From an uncultured Oscillospiraceae bacterium (GTDB lineage: Bacteria; Bacillota; Clostridia; Oscillospirales; Oscillospiraceae), in NCBI GenBank assembly GCA_934655875.1, contig CAKUHB010000003.1, forward strand, positions 1-64,000: a stretch of DNA of 64,000 nucleotides, in the 5' to 3' direction. Positions 1-8,421 of the stretch are shown in pieces; the stretch's first letter is position 1; the number at the start of each line of letters is the position of its first letter. The notes beneath the pieces were generated by a model. It made no database searches, had not been told where the DNA came from, and saw nothing but the letters and a program-made list of their open reading frames with translations. A program made the position numbers and the translations under genes.

Positions 1-737
1 CCGGGATGGCCAACAGGAGACTTGCCTTCGCCGCCGCCGTGCGGGTGGTCGTTCGGGTTCATGACGGAGCCGCGGACGGTCGGGCGGATACCCATGTGAC
101 GGGTACGGCCAGCCTTGCCGATGTGGATGTTCTCATGGTCGATGTTGCCGACCTGACCGATGACTGCGACGCAGTTCGGGCGAACCAGACGAACCTCGCC
201 GGAGGGCAGACGAACCTGCGCGAACTGCGCGTCCTTTGCCATCAGCTGGGCATAGTCGCCGGCGGAGCGGACGAGCTGAGCGCCGCGGCCAGGGTTGATC
301 TCGATGTTGTGGATGATGGTACCAACGGGGATATTGGCCAGCGGCAGGCAGTTGCCGGGCTTGATATCGGCGCTGGCGGAGGAGACGACCGTGTCGCCGG
401 CCTTCAGGCCGAGGGGCGCGAGGATGTAGCGGAGCTCGCCGTCCTCGTACTTGACCAGAGCGATGAACGCGCTGCGGTTCGGGTCGTACTCGATGCGCTG
501 GACGGTAGCCGGCATATCGAGCTTGTCACGGCGGAAGTCGATGATGCGGTACTTGCGCTTGTTGCCGCCGCCGCGGTGGCGGACGGTGATGCGGCCGTAG
601 CTGTTGCGGCCGGCATTCTTCTTGACAGTCTCAAGAAGGCTGCGCTCGGGCTTTGCCTTTTTATCTACGCCGTCGAACGCGGAAACTGTCATGTTTCTTC
701 TCGACGGGGTATACGGCTTAAAAGATTTGATCGCCAT
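1..737 (-). CDS. rplB: 50S ribosomal protein L2, 3' end cut by window edge
   Basis: L2 binds 23S rRNA close to the peptidyl-transferase centre. The frame starts at an ATG reading MAIKSFKPYTPSRR at 737 and runs off the left edge after about 245 codons, so roughly the last 30 residues of a normal ~277-residue L2 lie outside. The family signatures HRGGGNKRKYR (near residue 55) and the late GRTRHMGIRPTVRGSVMNP and HPHGGGEG stretches are all visible. It follows rplW by 26 nt in the conserved S10 operon order, and a GGAG-type ribosome binding site lies just upstream. Identity is certain; only the C-terminus is unseen. Confidence 0.98.
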   Translation of the reverse strand, partial: MAIKSFKPYTPSRRNMTVSAFDGVDKKAKPERSLLETVKKNAGRNSYGRITVRHRGGGNKRKYRIIDFRRDKLDMPATVQRIEYDPNRSAFIALVKYEDGELRYILAPLGLKAGDTVVSSASADIKPGNCLPLANIPVGTIIHNIEINPGRGAQLVRSAGDYAQLMAKDAQFAQVRLPSGEVRLVRPNCVAVIGQVGNIDHENIHIGKAGRTRHMGIRPTVRGSVMNPNDHPHGGGEGKSPVGHP

Positions 738-763
738 ATTGCGTTACTCTCCTTACAAATTGA

Positions 764-1060
764 TTAGACCATACCCTCGAAGAACTCGATGGTCTTGGAA
801 TCGGCAGTCAGCTTGACCATGGCCTTCTTCCAGCTGGCGCGGCGGCCGGCGGGAGCGGCGCCCTGGCGCTTTTCCTTGCCTTCCATACGGATGGTGTTGA
901 CTTTTTCGACCTTCACGCCGAAGATCTCCTCGACAGCCTTCTTGATCTCGACCTTATTGGCGTCGATCGCAACCTGGAAGACATATTTCTTGTCTTCGGT
1001 GGCTTCCATGGACTGTTCGGTGATGACGGGCTTGATGATGATATCGTAAGCGGTCTTCAT
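764..1060 (-). CDS. rplW: 50S ribosomal protein L23
   Basis: L23 sits at the polypeptide exit tunnel of the large subunit and is the docking site for trigger factor and SRP. The 98-residue product has the typical start MKTAYDIIIKPVITEQSM and the central VNTIRMEGKEKR segment; length fits the bacterial family (about 95-100). Its ATG at 1060 overlaps the TAA of rplD by one base, so the two are translationally coupled within the S10 operon. The gene looks ordinary and intact. Confidence 0.98.
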   Translation of the reverse strand: MKTAYDIIIKPVITEQSMEATEDKKYVFQVAIDANKVEIKKAVEEIFGVKVEKVNTIRMEGKEKRQGAAPAGRRASWKKAMVKLTADSKTIEFFEGMV

Positions 1061-1680
1061 TATGCGAACACCTCCTCAATCTTTGCAAGAGCAGCCTTGT
1101 CAACGACGAGCTTCTTTGCGTTCAGAATGTCGTAGACGTTGATCAGGTTGGCGAAGGTCACCAGCACGCCGGGGATGTTGGCCGCGCTCTTGACAACGAT
1201 CTCGTTGTTTTCAGCGGTGACGACCAGAGCCTTGGTGTCGGCGCCGACAGCCTTCAGGAATGCAGCCATGGGCTTGGTCTTGATGGCGTCCAGCTTGATC
1301 TCGTCGATGACGACGACGTTTTCTTCCTGTGCCTTCGCGCTCAGAACGGACTTGAGAGCCAGTCTCTTGACCTTCTTGTTGAGCGTGTAGCTGTAATCGC
1401 GGGGCTTGGGCGCGAACACGATGCCGCCGTGGGTCCACTGCGGAGCGCGGATGGAGCCCTGGCGGGCACGGCCGGTGCCCTTCTGGCGCCACGGCTTGAT
1501 GCCGCCGCCGGAGACCTCTGCGCGGGTCAGGGAGCTCTGCGTGCCCTGACGGCAGTTGGCCAGATGGTTCTTTACGACGTCGTGAACGACAGCCTCATTG
1601 GGCTCGATCCCGAAAATGGCATCAGAGAGCTCGATCTCGCCGACCTGCTTACCAGCCATATCAAAAACTTTAGTCTGCAT
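1060..1680 (-). CDS. rplD: 50S ribosomal protein L4
   Basis: L4 is an early 23S-binding assembly protein whose long loop lines the exit tunnel. The 206-residue protein carries the loop signature KPWRQKGTGRARQGSIRAPQ (about residues 63-82) and the following GGIVFAPKPRDYSY segment. Length is normal for the family (about 205). It lies between rplC and rplW in the standard S10 operon order, 16 nt after rplC. In E. coli L4 also represses its own operon; whether that holds here cannot be read from the sequence. Confidence 0.98.
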   Translation of the reverse strand: MQTKVFDMAGKQVGEIELSDAIFGIEPNEAVVHDVVKNHLANCRQGTQSSLTRAEVSGGGIKPWRQKGTGRARQGSIRAPQWTHGGIVFAPKPRDYSYTLNKKVKRLALKSVLSAKAQEENVVVIDEIKLDAIKTKPMAAFLKAVGADTKALVVTAENNEIVVKSAANIPGVLVTFANLINVYDILNAKKLVVDKAALAKIEEVFA

Positions 1681-1696
1681 GATTTACTCTCCTCTC

Positions 1697-2428
1697 TCAG
1701 CGGTTTCTTGCCGAAGCCTTCTGCGGGTTGGTACGTGCGGAAGCCTTCTGCGGGTTGATGCTCGCGTTGGCAGCAGCACCCTTGGCCTTGAAGTTCTTGA
1801 CGGTGTTCTTGATGTAGACAACGCCGCCCTTCGGGCCGGGGATCGCGCCGCGGACAACGATCATGTTGAGCTCGTCGTCGACCTTGACGATGTCGAGGTT
1901 CTCAACCGTGACCTGCTCAACGCCCATCTGGCCTGCGCCATGATGGCCCTTGAAAATACGGCTGGGGGAAGAGGTGGGGCCCATGGAACCGGCCTGACGA
2001 TGGACCGGGCCGCCGCCGTGGGTCATCGGGGTGCGATGGCCGCCGCAGCGCTTGACGGGGCCTTCGTAACCGTGGCCCTTGCTGATGCCGGTGACGTCAA
2101 CCTTGTCGCCGACCGCGAAAATGCTTGCCTTGATCTCGTCGCCGACGTTCATTTCGGCGGCCTTCTCAACGCGGAACTCCTTGAGGTGCTTCTTGAGGGC
2201 AACTTCTGCCTTCTTGAGGTGGCCGAGCTCCGGCTTGGTCAGCTTGGATTCCTTGACGTCGCCGTAGCCGAGCTGAACGGCGTTGTAGCCGTCTTTTTCG
2301 GTGGTCTTCTTCTGGGTCACGACACAGGGACCTGCCTCGATGACAGTGACCGGAATGACCTTGCCGCTCTCATCGAAAATCTGGGTCATGCCCACTTTTT
2401 TGCCGATGATTGCTTTCTGCATTTGCAT
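1697..2428 (-). CDS. rplC: 50S ribosomal protein L3 with repeated C-terminal tail
   Basis: L3 nucleates large-subunit assembly and reaches the peptidyl-transferase centre. The chain begins MQMQKAIIGKKVGMTQIFDE and has the family core GHRTPMTHGGGPVHRQAGSMG near residue 140. Two ATGs are available (2428 and 2422); the AGGAGG at 2437-2442 is 8 nt from the first and 14 from the second, so the first is preferred. At about 243 residues it is some 25-35 longer than usual. The excess is a lysine/alanine-rich tail ending in two copies of NPQKASAR, encoded by a 17-bp direct DNA repeat near 1714 and 1742. Confidence 0.97.
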   Translation of the reverse strand: MQMQKAIIGKKVGMTQIFDESGKVIPVTVIEAGPCVVTQKKTTEKDGYNAVQLGYGDVKESKLTKPELGHLKKAEVALKKHLKEFRVEKAAEMNVGDEIKASIFAVGDKVDVTGISKGHGYEGPVKRCGGHRTPMTHGGGPVHRQAGSMGPTSSPSRIFKGHHGAGQMGVEQVTVENLDIVKVDDELNMIVVRGAIPGPKGGVVYIKNTVKNFKAKGAAANASINPQKASARTNPQKASARNR

Positions 2429-2558
2429 GTGTGTTTCCTCCTAAGTTAAGGTTATTGGTTGAGCGACTTGCGCATTGGGACGCATTGGTCGGTCAACATG
2501 ACCCGTCCGTCCTCTATAGTGGCGAACCGTGGCGGGCTGCTGTAATCGACGTTTCGGA

Positions 2559-2870
2559 TTACAGCTTTATCTCAATTTCAACGCCAGCGGGAAGGTCGAG
2601 GCTCATGAGAGCTTCCACGGTCTTCTGGTTGGGGTTGAGAATATCGATCAGTCTCTTGTGGGTTCTGCGCTCGAACTGCTCACGGGAATCCTTGTACTTG
2701 TGAACAGCGCGGAGAATGGTAACGACCTCTTTCTTGGTCGGCAGCGGGATGGGGCCGGAAACGGAAGCGCCGTTGCGCTTGGCGGTTTCAACGATCTTCT
2801 CGGCGCTGGCGTCGATGAGCTGATGATCATAAGCCTTCAGGCGGATTCTGATCATTTCCTGGTTTGCCAT
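2559..2870 (-). CDS. rpsJ: 30S ribosomal protein S10
   Basis: S10 is a head protein of the small subunit and also acts as NusE in antitermination. The 103-residue product reads MANQEMIRIRLKAYDHQLID and contains the family segment SGPIPLPTKKEVVTILR. The frame stays open upstream to 3056, but the ATG at 2870 has a strong AAGGAGG 9 nt before it and matches the usual N-terminus, so the upstream extension is rejected. It is the first gene of the S10 operon, with a promoter about 280 nt upstream and a hairpin plus T-run in between. Confidence 0.98.
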   Translation of the reverse strand: MANQEMIRIRLKAYDHQLIDASAEKIVETAKRNGASVSGPIPLPTKKEVVTILRAVHKYKDSREQFERRTHKRLIDILNPNQKTVEALMSLDLPAGVEIEIKL

Positions 2871-2973
2871 GTGTTGTTCCTCCTTGATTTGAACGTACTC
2901 AGTTGTTTCTGTGATCTCTGGGTACGGTCGAGTCTCGCAATACGCTAAGCCGTGCGTATCATTCTGCACCATG

Positions 2974-2996
2974 AAAAAAGACCGACGTTGTCGGCC
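2974..2996 (-). terminator. Attenuator-like hairpin in the S10 operon leader
   Basis: On the minus strand the leader reads GGCCGAC-AAC-GTCGGTC followed at once by six T. This is a 7-bp stem (one G-T pair), a 3-nt loop and a U-run. It lies about 150 nt after the likely transcription start and 104 nt before the rpsJ ATG, where an intrinsic terminator would control entry into the ribosomal operon. Regulation is inferred. Confidence 0.6.
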
Positions 2997-3147
2997 TTTC
3001 ATCACTGCAGCGATATACGCTGTATTGTGATCCTCAGCCGCCCGATGACCGGACATACTCCGCAGAAGTTACCGCCCGTGGCGCAATCTCCTGCATCATC
3101 GCAGTGACACGCGTGGTTGCGTTGCAATCCTTTACGCGCGCTCATAT

Positions 3148-3176
3148 ATAATATAACAAATCCCTCCTGGTGTCAA
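3148..3176 (-). promoter_or_regulatory. Promoter of the S10 operon
   Basis: Minus-strand TTGACA (3176-3171), 17-nt spacer, TATTAT (3153-3148). The -35 is perfect and the -10 has strong A/T composition. The nearest downstream gene is rpsJ, giving a leader of about 270 nt. Confidence 0.75.
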
Positions 3177-3257
3177 GAGGGATTTTCATTATTTTTTGTT
3201 CAAAACAGCAGAACTTTTCCATTCGTTTTCATGTATTCTGCCAACTCTTCCTTCCGG

Positions 3258-4472
3258 CTATTCTCCCTGCTCCGCGAGCGCCGACCGCAGCACGACCGCG
3301 AGCGCGTGATCCTGCACGAAGGTGTTGCAGTTGTAGAGAAACAGCACGTCCGTCGGCGCTTCGCGCCGCATGAGCGCGCCGAGATCGTCGTAATAGTACC
3401 GCGGGTCGATCATGAGGATCCGGTCATAGTACGGCGTCAGGAACTGCACGAAGCAGTTGGCATAGGAGTCCTTGAACAAAAGCAGCGTCCGGCCGGTATC
3501 GGCGGTCGTGCGGATATCGACGCGCGCGTGGTTACCGCCGAAAAAGACCTCATACTGGTTCTTTTCCGCGAGCTTTGCACGGTCATAGAGCGAGCAGACG
3601 GTCTTCTGCGTGTCGGCGTAGGTCACGGCATACTGCACGTCCGTCTCGGGGACGTAAATAGAGATCATGTCCTTTGCCGCGTGGCTGCCGGTCTTGGCGC
3701 TCAATGTGCCCTCAAAGGAATCCGAGACCGGGTAGACCGTATAGCCGGAGACTGGGTCTTCGATGCCGAGCGTCGGCGCGAGCGCTTCAAACGCATACCG
3801 CGCAGCAAGGCTCGTCCAGTGGTGATCGGTGCGGTAATAGAGCGCTTCGGCGCTGTACGCGCGCAATGCATCTGTCACATTGACCGCCTGCACGCCGGAA
3901 AGCGCCGCATCGATCGCGTCGATCTGCGCGCGTTGGTCAAGTACCGGCGCGTCGGCGGGCAGCTTCTGCGTCAGAACGCCGCAGGCGTTCGGCACAATTG
4001 CCGCCGTCATGCGCACATCCGGATACTGCGCGGCAAAGGCGCGGATCGCTTCCTCCGTCTGTTCCAGCTGCGCTTCGTCCGGCTGCTCCGCCGCCTGCAT
4101 CAGATACTCGTCCGTGCCGAGGTACACGCCGCTGATCTCCCGCACGCCGAGCAGCCGCCGCATCGAGAAGCTGAGCGACAGCCACCGGTCGCGCCCGGCA
4201 GCCTGATCGTCATACCAGTTTTCCAGCTGCTCGCCGAAAGATCCGTCCGCGAGCGCGTTCCACGTGATCTCCGGCCGCTGCGCCAGCATGCGGTTCTCGC
4301 TGTCCGAGAATGTCCTGTCCTGCCCGAAGGCCAGCGTGCCCGCAAACAGCAGGCTGATGGCAAGGAGGGCGGCGAAAATGCAAGTACCCTGCGCCGCGCG
4401 GCCCTGCAGGATTTTGCGGCGGCGCGCCATCTGCTTCTGCTCCGGCGTCAGCCGTTCTTCGATATTCCGCAT
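3258..4472 (-). CDS. DHHW family protein (AlgJ/AlgX-like surface acylation partner)
   Basis: The 404-residue protein has a cytoplasmic N-terminus, one membrane segment (about residues 29-50) and a large outside domain with the motif YRTDHHWT (near 213), which gives the DHHW family its name. These proteins resemble the SGNH-fold partners of MBOAT acyltransferases such as AlgJ/AlgX, which hand acetyl groups to an extracellular polymer. A conserved LLLFKDSYANCF block near residue 330 also matches that fold. It lies 21 nt after an MBOAT gene and is the last of a four-gene set. The polymer substrate is unknown. Confidence 0.82.
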   Translation of the reverse strand: MRNIEERLTPEQKQMARRRKILQGRAAQGTCIFAALLAISLLFAGTLAFGQDRTFSDSENRMLAQRPEITWNALADGSFGEQLENWYDDQAAGRDRWLSLSFSMRRLLGVREISGVYLGTDEYLMQAAEQPDEAQLEQTEEAIRAFAAQYPDVRMTAAIVPNACGVLTQKLPADAPVLDQRAQIDAIDAALSGVQAVNVTDALRAYSAEALYYRTDHHWTSLAARYAFEALAPTLGIEDPVSGYTVYPVSDSFEGTLSAKTGSHAAKDMISIYVPETDVQYAVTYADTQKTVCSLYDRAKLAEKNQYEVFFGGNHARVDIRTTADTGRTLLLFKDSYANCFVQFLTPYYDRILMIDPRYYYDDLGALMRREAPTDVLFLYNCNTFVQDHALAVVLRSALAEQGE

Positions 4473-4493
4473 TGGCTCCCGCCCCCTTCTTCG

Positions 4494-5903
4494 TCAGAAC
4501 TGCGCATAGAGGAACGAGGAATACGTCCCGCTCACCATGCCCGCAACACAAAGCACCAACAATACTATAAAATATACACTCGACAGCACCGACGCCGTGC
4601 GTCCCATCCGGTAAAACCGGTTGCCAAGCCGGCAGCCATACGGAAGCGCCGCAAACAGCGCGATCAGCAGAACCGGCCACGACGTGCGGAAATAGAACCG
4701 CGCCGTCTGATCCAGAACTCCGGCCGAACCGGCACAAAACATCCGCCCGAGCCACGCGCCCGCTTCCGCGAGCGAATCCGCGAAGAACGGCACCCAGCCC
4801 AGCATTACGAGGAAGAACGTGCCGATCCGGCGCAGGAATGCCGGGATCTTCGCGAGAATATCCCGCAGCACGAATTTCTCCAGAATGAGAAGCAGGCCGT
4901 AATACAGGCCCCAGACCAGAAACGTCGCGTCCGCGCCGTGCCAGATGCCGGTCAGGCCCCAGACGATCAGAAGATTCACGATCGTGCGCCCGGCGCCGTA
5001 CCAACTGCCGCCCAGCGGGATATAGACGTATGTCCGGAACCAGAAGCCCAGCGACATATGCCACCGCCGCCAGAACGACGCGACACTGTCGGCGCAGTAG
5101 GGATAGTCAAAGTTCGCGAGGAACTCAAAGCCGAACATCTTTGCCGCGCCGATGGCCATGTCCGAATAGCCGCTGAAGTCAAAATAGAGCATCAGCGTAT
5201 ACAAAAGCGTCCCCAGCCACGCGCCGCAGACCGAAAGCGTCTCCGGCCCCAGTGCCTTCAGGGCATAGAACGGCGTCCCCAGCAGACCCGCGAGCAAAAC
5301 CTTTTTGGCAAGGCCGATGACAAACAGCCGCATGCCGCTGCCGACGCGCTCCCAGACGAACTGGTGCGGCTGGAGCTGCGGCTGCATCTCGGCATACTGC
5401 ACGATCGGGCCGGAGGTCAGCTTCGGGAAGAAGGAGACGAACAGCGCGAAGCGCACAAGATTCTTTTCCATCGGCGCGCGCCCGTGATAGACGTCCGAAA
5501 GCGCCGACAGAAGCGTGAATGTATAAAACGACACGCCGACCGGCGCGGCCTGTCCGTGCAGCGGAAGGCCCAGGAAAAGCACCCGATCCAGCGCCGATGC
5601 CGCCGCGTCGTAATATTTGAAAAACAGCAGCGGCACCAGATCGGCCAGCACCGTCAGGACCAGCACGAGCCGCGCATGGCCGGTCTTTCCATTTTCCAGC
5701 AGCGCTTCGATCTCGCGTCCGGCAAAATAGTTAAGAAGGATCTCCAGAACCAGCAGGATGAGATACACCGGCCTGCCCCACGCAAAGAAAACAAGGCTGG
5801 CGATCAGCAGAACCGGGTTCCGGCAGGCCATCGGCAGCAGATAATAAAGAAGCAGGCACACCGGCAGGAACACAAACGGGAACAGCAGGTCGGTAAATGC
5901 CAT
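4494..5903 (-). CDS. MBOAT family O-acyltransferase (AlgI/DltB-like)
   Basis: Polytopic membrane acyltransferase, 469 residues, that moves acyl groups (usually acetyl) across the membrane for transfer to a surface polymer. Family marks are SFWRRWHMSLGFWFRTYVYI near residue 281 and GIWHGADATFLVWG near 319, the latter holding the conserved catalytic histidine. The ATG at 5903 is chosen over the GTG codon just before it because GGGAGG lies 8 nt upstream. Its start overlaps the TGA of the preceding DUF4358 gene by one base. AlgI, PatA and DltB all belong to this family, so the exact polymer cannot be named; no dlt genes are near. Confidence 0.9.
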   Translation of the reverse strand: MAFTDLLFPFVFLPVCLLLYYLLPMACRNPVLLIASLVFFAWGRPVYLILLVLEILLNYFAGREIEALLENGKTGHARLVLVLTVLADLVPLLFFKYYDAAASALDRVLFLGLPLHGQAAPVGVSFYTFTLLSALSDVYHGRAPMEKNLVRFALFVSFFPKLTSGPIVQYAEMQPQLQPHQFVWERVGSGMRLFVIGLAKKVLLAGLLGTPFYALKALGPETLSVCGAWLGTLLYTLMLYFDFSGYSDMAIGAAKMFGFEFLANFDYPYCADSVASFWRRWHMSLGFWFRTYVYIPLGGSWYGAGRTIVNLLIVWGLTGIWHGADATFLVWGLYYGLLLILEKFVLRDILAKIPAFLRRIGTFFLVMLGWVPFFADSLAEAGAWLGRMFCAGSAGVLDQTARFYFRTSWPVLLIALFAALPYGCRLGNRFYRMGRTASVLSSVYFIVLLVLCVAGMVSGTYSSFLYAQF

Positions 5904-6400
5904 CACGTGTTCCTCCCGCTGTGCGCCTGTGTGAACGCGCGCACGGCATTGTCCTTGTCCGCGCTGATGAGAAACAGCACGTCCAGCCCCTGCACGCTTA
6001 CGGCGCTGCCGTTCTGGCAGAGCGCGTACTGATCCGGCGCGTAGCCGGCAAAGACCGCTTCCTGCCCGGAAAGGCGGGCCTGCATGGCGGCCTTGACCGC
6101 GTCGATCTGATTTTTATCCTGTACCCGCACGAGGAGCAGTTCCGTGACGCCCATGCTCTGCGCGGGATAATACAGCACGCACCCGGCGTAGTCCGCCGGA
6201 TCCAGCCCGTAGAGCCTGCGTACCATCTGCGCGTCCGCCGTCTTCGTCTCGGACAGATCGACGGTCTGCACCACGGCGTTCGTCACCGTCTCAAACGGCA
6301 CATCCGCGTTTCCGCCTGCAAAAAGCAGGCGCAGCAGGAAAAAGCCGATGACCGCCGCAGTCAGCCAGCGGCCCGCGCCCAGAAAAAACGTCTTACGCAT
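5903..6400 (-). CDS. DUF4358 domain protein
   Basis: A 165-residue protein with one N-terminal membrane helix (about residues 9-26) and an outside domain resembling DUF4358, a family common in Clostridia and usually found beside MBOAT and DHHW genes. The ATG at 6400 is preferred over the TTG at 6424 because a GGGGGGAG sequence sits about 6 nt before it. It overlaps the SGNH gene upstream by 8 nt and the MBOAT gene downstream by 1 nt. No catalytic motif is evident; it may be a periplasm-side assembly or chaperone part of the acylation system. Confidence 0.75.
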   Translation of the reverse strand: MRKTFFLGAGRWLTAAVIGFFLLRLLFAGGNADVPFETVTNAVVQTVDLSETKTADAQMVRRLYGLDPADYAGCVLYYPAQSMGVTELLLVRVQDKNQIDAVKAAMQARLSGQEAVFAGYAPDQYALCQNGSAVSVQGLDVLFLISADKDNAVRAFTQAHSGRNT

Positions 6401-7175
6401 CGGCGATCTCCCCCCATGATGCAATGATCAGATTTGCCGCCCAATACGGATAAAATTCCGGCAGCAGATGCACGCCGTCCGGCTGCCAGAGGTCAGCATG
6501 CTCCTCACTGAGCTGCGTGTTGTCCGCATACAGTGCGCCGCACTGCGCGCAGATCTCCCTGACAGCTTCGCTGTAGCTCGGGATCTGCTTCCAGAGCGCT
6601 TCGCGGCTGAGGGCAGGCTCTCTTGCAGGCAGGATGGAGCTGACGACGATCACAGCGTCCGGCAGCGTCTTTTGCAGAAGCTGGATCTTTTCCTGCATGG
6701 CGGCGGCATAATCGGACGCGGAAGCATACCAGCCGAGGTCGTTGATGCCGTAGCAGAGGAAGATATACGCGGGATCCAGCGTTTTCAGCGCGTCCAGATG
6801 GCCGTCGATCGCGTCGATCCGCTCGCCTGTCGTGGCCAGCACGCGCGATTCGTCCAGAAACGAATAATAGGAAAAGCCCACCGCGCGCGAATCGCCGAGG
6901 ATCGCGGCGTCGGAAAACTCCTGCCAGACAGAATCCAGATCGTCCAGAAGCGCCTGCTCGCGTGCTTCCCGCTCCGCCCGCAGCTTTTCCAGCCGCTGCT
7001 CGCGGAGCTTCTGCGTCACGGTGTCGGGGTCGATCTGCTCCAGACTTTGCAGATAGCTGACGCCGGCCTGCACGCTGGCGTTATAGGTCTGCGCCTGCTG
7101 CCCCTCGCAGCCGGACAGCAGCATGGTCATAAAAAACAGCCCTGCGCAAAGCAGTGCTCCGGCGCGTTGTCTCAA
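6393..7175 (-). CDS. SGNH/GDSL hydrolase lipoprotein
   Basis: A 260-residue lipoprotein of the SGNH hydrolase fold. It has a signal peptide ending in the lipobox LLSGC, the nucleophile block ILGDSRAVG near residue 93, a GINDLGW block, and a C-terminal DGVHL Asp-His pair near 233. The TTG at 7175 is chosen as start: GGGAGGT lies 8 nt upstream and translation then begins directly with the signal peptide. The frame is open to 7241, but no ribosome site is seen there. As first gene of the set it probably acts as esterase or acyl acceptor for the MBOAT system. A helical charged region (about 50-85) precedes the catalytic domain. Confidence 0.8.
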   Translation of the reverse strand: MRQRAGALLCAGLFFMTMLLSGCEGQQAQTYNASVQAGVSYLQSLEQIDPDTVTQKLREQRLEKLRAEREAREQALLDDLDSVWQEFSDAAILGDSRAVGFSYYSFLDESRVLATTGERIDAIDGHLDALKTLDPAYIFLCYGINDLGWYASASDYAAAMQEKIQLLQKTLPDAVIVVSSILPAREPALSREALWKQIPSYSEAVREICAQCGALYADNTQLSEEHADLWQPDGVHLLPEFYPYWAANLIIASWGEIADA

Positions 7176-7287
7176 TCCCGCACACCTCCCGATTTCCGGA
7201 TTCCGGAAATCAATCATATCATGCAGGCCGTCGGAACGCAAGATATTATGTCGACAAAAATCTTAAATTTTCTGAGCATAAAAAATT

Positions 7288-7312
7288 GCCGGACAGCACA
7301 TGGCCGTCCGGC
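7288..7312. terminator. Bidirectional terminator
   Basis: GCCGGAC stems (7288-7294 and 7306-7312) flanked by A-run on the left and T-run on the right. It follows the minus-strand DUF4349-side region and can stop transcripts from either strand. Confidence 0.65.
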
Positions 7313-7322
7313 GTTTTTCCTG

Positions 7323-8342
7323 TTACTGCGGCTTCTGCTCGCCGTCCTGCGGCGGCTGCTGGGCTGCCTTTTTCGCTCTGCGCTTTCTGCGGTACTTCTT
7401 GATGAGAACGACCGCCACCACAACGATCACTGCCAGCAAAATGAGCGTGGGCAGCGCTGCGGCCAGCCCGAGGATCAGATCCTGCACGCCGCGGGTAAAG
7501 CCGTTCCAGCCATCGGACAGAGAATCCGAGAGCTTCTGGCTGAACGTGCGGCGAACGGGCACGGTCGGCGTGTAGACCTCGACCTCGCGCAGGTCAAGAT
7601 CCACGGTCGAATATTTGATCTGCATGTCGTAGTTGCGGAGGCTGCGCTCGATGGACTCGATCTCATAGCGCACATCGGACAGGCGCTGCTCGAGCGCGAT
7701 GAGCGTCTCGACGTCCTCGCTCTTGGCGAGCATGTCGAGAAGCCGCTCCTCCTGCGTGTTGAGGGAGGACAGCCGCGCTTCAAAGTCGGTATAGGCCGAG
7801 GTGACGTTCTGCGCGTCGCGGCTGGTGGCAGTCACGTTGCCGAAGCCCTCGGTCTCGTGCAGGAAGGATTCAAACTGCTCGCACGGGATGCGGACGGTGT
7901 AATACGCCCAGCGGTTGACGACGGTGGTCGTGCCGTCGGAATTGTACTGGGTGTCGCCCGTCACGTTCGAGCTTTCCACAAAGCCGCCGATCTTCCGCAC
8001 CTGACTTTCCAGCGCGGCGACGGCCTTGTCAAACTCGGTCGTCTCGATGGAGACAGATGCGGTGTAGATGATCTTCGCGGTGTAGTCGGCCACGGAATCA
8101 TCCGGCTCCGGCGTTTCCGCGCCGCCGCCTGCTTCCGTGGCAACGGTGTCATAGGCGAACTCTTCCGTCTCCGCCGCAGCCGGTTCCTCGGCCGGCATTT
8201 CCGCTTTCGTGTCATACTGATAGCTTTCGGCAGGCGCAGAATCCGCCGCGGCCATGGATTTGCTGGTCGCCCCGCAGCCGGCAAGCATGGTCAGGGCCAG
8301 CAGCATGGCAAGAAGGATGGCAAGAATCGGTCGTTTTTTCAT
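7323..8342 (-). CDS. DUF4349 domain lipoprotein
   Basis: A 339-residue exported protein with a lipoprotein signal (MKKRPILAILLAMLLALTML then AGC; Cys at about 23), an Asp/Glu/Ala-rich linker to about residue 95, a DUF4349 domain with the characteristic IIYTASVSIETTEFD opening and a coiled-coil hairpin (EERLLDMLAKSEDVETLIAL), then a C-terminal membrane helix and a basic tail KKYRRKRRAKK. This architecture (lipid anchor plus C-terminal helix) is usual for the family, whose function is unknown. The ATG at 8342 is used because it gives the signal peptide directly. It appears to be a single-gene unit. Confidence 0.85.
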   Translation of the reverse strand: MKKRPILAILLAMLLALTMLAGCGATSKSMAAADSAPAESYQYDTKAEMPAEEPAAAETEEFAYDTVATEAGGGAETPEPDDSVADYTAKIIYTASVSIETTEFDKAVAALESQVRKIGGFVESSNVTGDTQYNSDGTTTVVNRWAYYTVRIPCEQFESFLHETEGFGNVTATSRDAQNVTSAYTDFEARLSSLNTQEERLLDMLAKSEDVETLIALEQRLSDVRYEIESIERSLRNYDMQIKYSTVDLDLREVEVYTPTVPVRRTFSQKLSDSLSDGWNGFTRGVQDLILGLAAALPTLILLAVIVVVAVVLIKKYRRKRRAKKAAQQPPQDGEQKPQ

Positions 8343-8421
8343 GTTGGGTTCCCCTTTCTTATGTGCTTCTGCTCTTAATGACGGGTTTTTGGGCCTCCGG
8401 TTGCATGAATCCGGGTTTTTT

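Noticed and set aside
2559..3056. N-terminal extension of rpsJ to 165 codons
   Set aside because: The strong AAGGAGG and the conserved MANQEM start are at 2870; the extension crosses the attenuator hairpin.
3117..6032. A very long plus-strand open frame opposite the DHHW and MBOAT genes
   Set aside because: It has no ribosome site, is extremely Arg/His-rich, and lies antisense to two genes with clear family motifs. Long antisense frames are common in GC-rich DNA.
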